Below are positions 63,075 through 64,000 of a DNA stretch of 64,000 bases, piece by piece. The DNA is from Rubrobacter aplysinae. Its GTDB lineage: Bacteria; Actinomycetota; Rubrobacteria; Rubrobacterales; Rubrobacteraceae. Both the position numbers and the translations under genes were made by a program. Under the pieces are notes generated by a model. The model was not told the DNA's origin. It saw nothing but the letters and a program-made list of their open reading frames with translations, and did no database searches. Each line of letters opens with the position of its first letter. The first letter of the stretch is position 1. The stretch is from NCBI RefSeq assembly GCF_001029505.1, contig NZ_LEKH01000005.1:1-64000 (forward strand), written 5' to 3'.

Positions 63075-64000
63075 TTGATTCGAGGGATTCGAGGTGAAGT
63101 TCCGCGGAAAAAGCCCGGTGCGAGGCGTAGCCGCCACCTTGGTGGCGCAGCGGTCTTCGTCCTGCTCGCGGCCGTGACCCTGCTGGTGTATCCGGTCCAC
63201 AACCTCGCGGGAGGCCTCTCCCGGGACGGGGCCATCTACCTCTACAGCGGCCAGCAGCTACTCGAAGGCGTACCACCCTACGTGAGCGTCTTCGACCACA
63301 AGGGGCCGCTCACGCCCATGATCTCGGCCCTCGCGCTCCTGGTCGCCAAGCTCTTCGGCGCCTCCCAGGTCGTTACGGTCAGGGTGATATTCCTGATCTG
63401 CGGGTCACTGACAATCGCGGCGGTTTACTTCCTGAGCCGCCACCTCCTGCGGTCCATGAGCGGTGCCGTGTTCTCCACGCTAACGTTTATCGGGTTCTTC
63501 TCCTTTGCCCGGTACGCGGTCGCGGAGCCGGAGGCCAAGACGCCGATGCTGCTCTTCCAGTCGCTCTCGCTGCTGTTTACCTTGCAGAAACGCTGGTTCC
63601 TCGCCGGGCTCTGTGGCTCTCTGGCGGCGCTCGTGTGGCAGCCGATGGCCGTGTTCGCCCTCGTAACCGTTCTCTTGGCGGCGGCCCGTCCGGGCGATGC
63701 TGGTAGACGCGCGGCCCTGTTCAGGGCCGTCGGTGGGGTGGCGGTCCCTGTGGCCGTCGTGCTGGTGTGCTTCTATCTCTGGGGGGCGCTCTATGAGCTG
63801 TTGAACGGCACCATAATCTTCAACCTCCTCTACCTGGACCAGGAGCGGCTCTCACTGGTAACCCAGATACTCGACGCCGCACAGGCGATCTTCGTGGGCT
63901 ATAGCTCCCTGCTGGTCCCGCTGACGATAGCCTCCATGCTCGTGATAGCCGTCGCGGGGTTCGCGGCGGTGATCCGGCTCTACGTGGTGAGGATCAACCG
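63075..64000 (+). CDS. Membrane glycosyltransferase-like protein (GT-C type), partial at window end
   Basis: An open frame with no stop to the window end. The start is uncertain; TTG at 63075 is used. A first hydrophobic helix (AAVFVLLAAVTLLVYPVHNL) is followed by a GT-C-like loop (GGLSRDGAIYLYSGQQLLEGVPPYVSVFDHKGPLTP) with acidic residues, then several membrane helices. It resembles the ArnT/PMT-type dolichyl-phosphate-sugar transferase fold. It probably forms an operon with the DUF2723 gene 88 bases upstream. Confidence 0.7.
   Translation, partial: MIRGIRGEVPRKKPGARRSRHLGGAAVFVLLAAVTLLVYPVHNLAGGLSRDGAIYLYSGQQLLEGVPPYVSVFDHKGPLTPMISALALLVAKLFGASQVVTVRVIFLICGSLTIAAVYFLSRHLLRSMSGAVFSTLTFIGFFSFARYAVAEPEAKTPMLLFQSLSLLFTLQKRWFLAGLCGSLAALVWQPMAVFALVTVLLAAARPGDAGRRAALFRAVGGVAVPVAVVLVCFYLWGALYELLNGTIIFNLLYLDQERLSLVTQILDAAQAIFVGYSSLLVPLTIASMLVIAVAGFAAVIRLYVVRIN

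Overview
The window is strongly G+C-rich bacterial chromosome. It is densely packed with housekeeping operons, most on the minus strand from about 0.1 to 49 kb, then mixed from 49.5 kb onward. Several things suggest a deep-branching, Rubrobacter-like actinobacterium: high G+C, frequent GTG/TTG starts, a twelve-gene-order match to the Bacillus-type rho-rpmE-prfA-prmC-tsaC-glyA-upp-atp-murA neighbourhood, a nuoA-N operon without nuoEFG, a UvsE UV endonuclease, a cyclic 2,3-diphosphoglycerate synthetase and a SigK/RskA pair. The genus is an inference from gene content; no rRNA is present to confirm it.

Layout. 0-4.4 kb: the tail of an IS5-family transposase abuts murI; then comes a trans-translation module (ssrA tmRNA, smpB, rnr) and a DUF2993 protein. 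4.5-11 kb: prfB, secA, hpf and comF in the classical Firmicutes-like order, then a sugar-nucleotide pyrophosphorylase. 11-21.4 kb: nuoABCDHIJKLMN, tightly overlapped behind one clear sigma-A promoter, lacking the NADH module NuoEFG. 21.5-24 kb: an M20 peptidase and murA. 24.1-31.7 kb: the complete F1Fo ATP synthase operon (atpZ-like, atpI, B, E, F, H, A, G, D, C) behind a promoter that would give a nearly leaderless transcript. 31.8-38.2 kb: comEB, upp, glyA, tsaC, prmC, prfA, a DUF1385 protein and rpmE. 38.4-43.7 kb: rho, a GlpX-like protein with altered catalytic positions, cyclic 2,3-diphosphoglycerate synthetase and a metallophosphoesterase. 43.8-47 kb: argS, rlmH and a WalJ-like hydrolase.

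47-51.9 kb holds an envelope/stress locus: a lipobox-bearing sortase, two Tat-exported ferritin-like proteins, a divergent ECF sigma factor with RskA-type anti-sigma factor, and uvsE. 51.9-53.8 kb: a CoA-binding protein, an AhpD-like protein and a haloacid-dehalogenase-type hydrolase. 53.8-55.8 kb: 7-deazaguanine synthesis genes queE, queD and queC plus DUF3006. 56-64 kb: citrate synthase, a BCCT osmolyte transporter, Hsp20, a glucose-type PTS EIIA, a DUF2723 membrane protein and the start of another membrane glycosyltransferase-like gene.

The most notable observation is at 52452-53000. An AhpD/carboxymuconolactone-decarboxylase family gene has a single in-frame TGA exactly where the family has the second cysteine of its CxxC redox motif (giving CTYU-LSVH). 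A well-paired stem-loop with a short G-containing apical loop begins right after the TGA. This fits a selenoprotein with a bacterial SECIS element.
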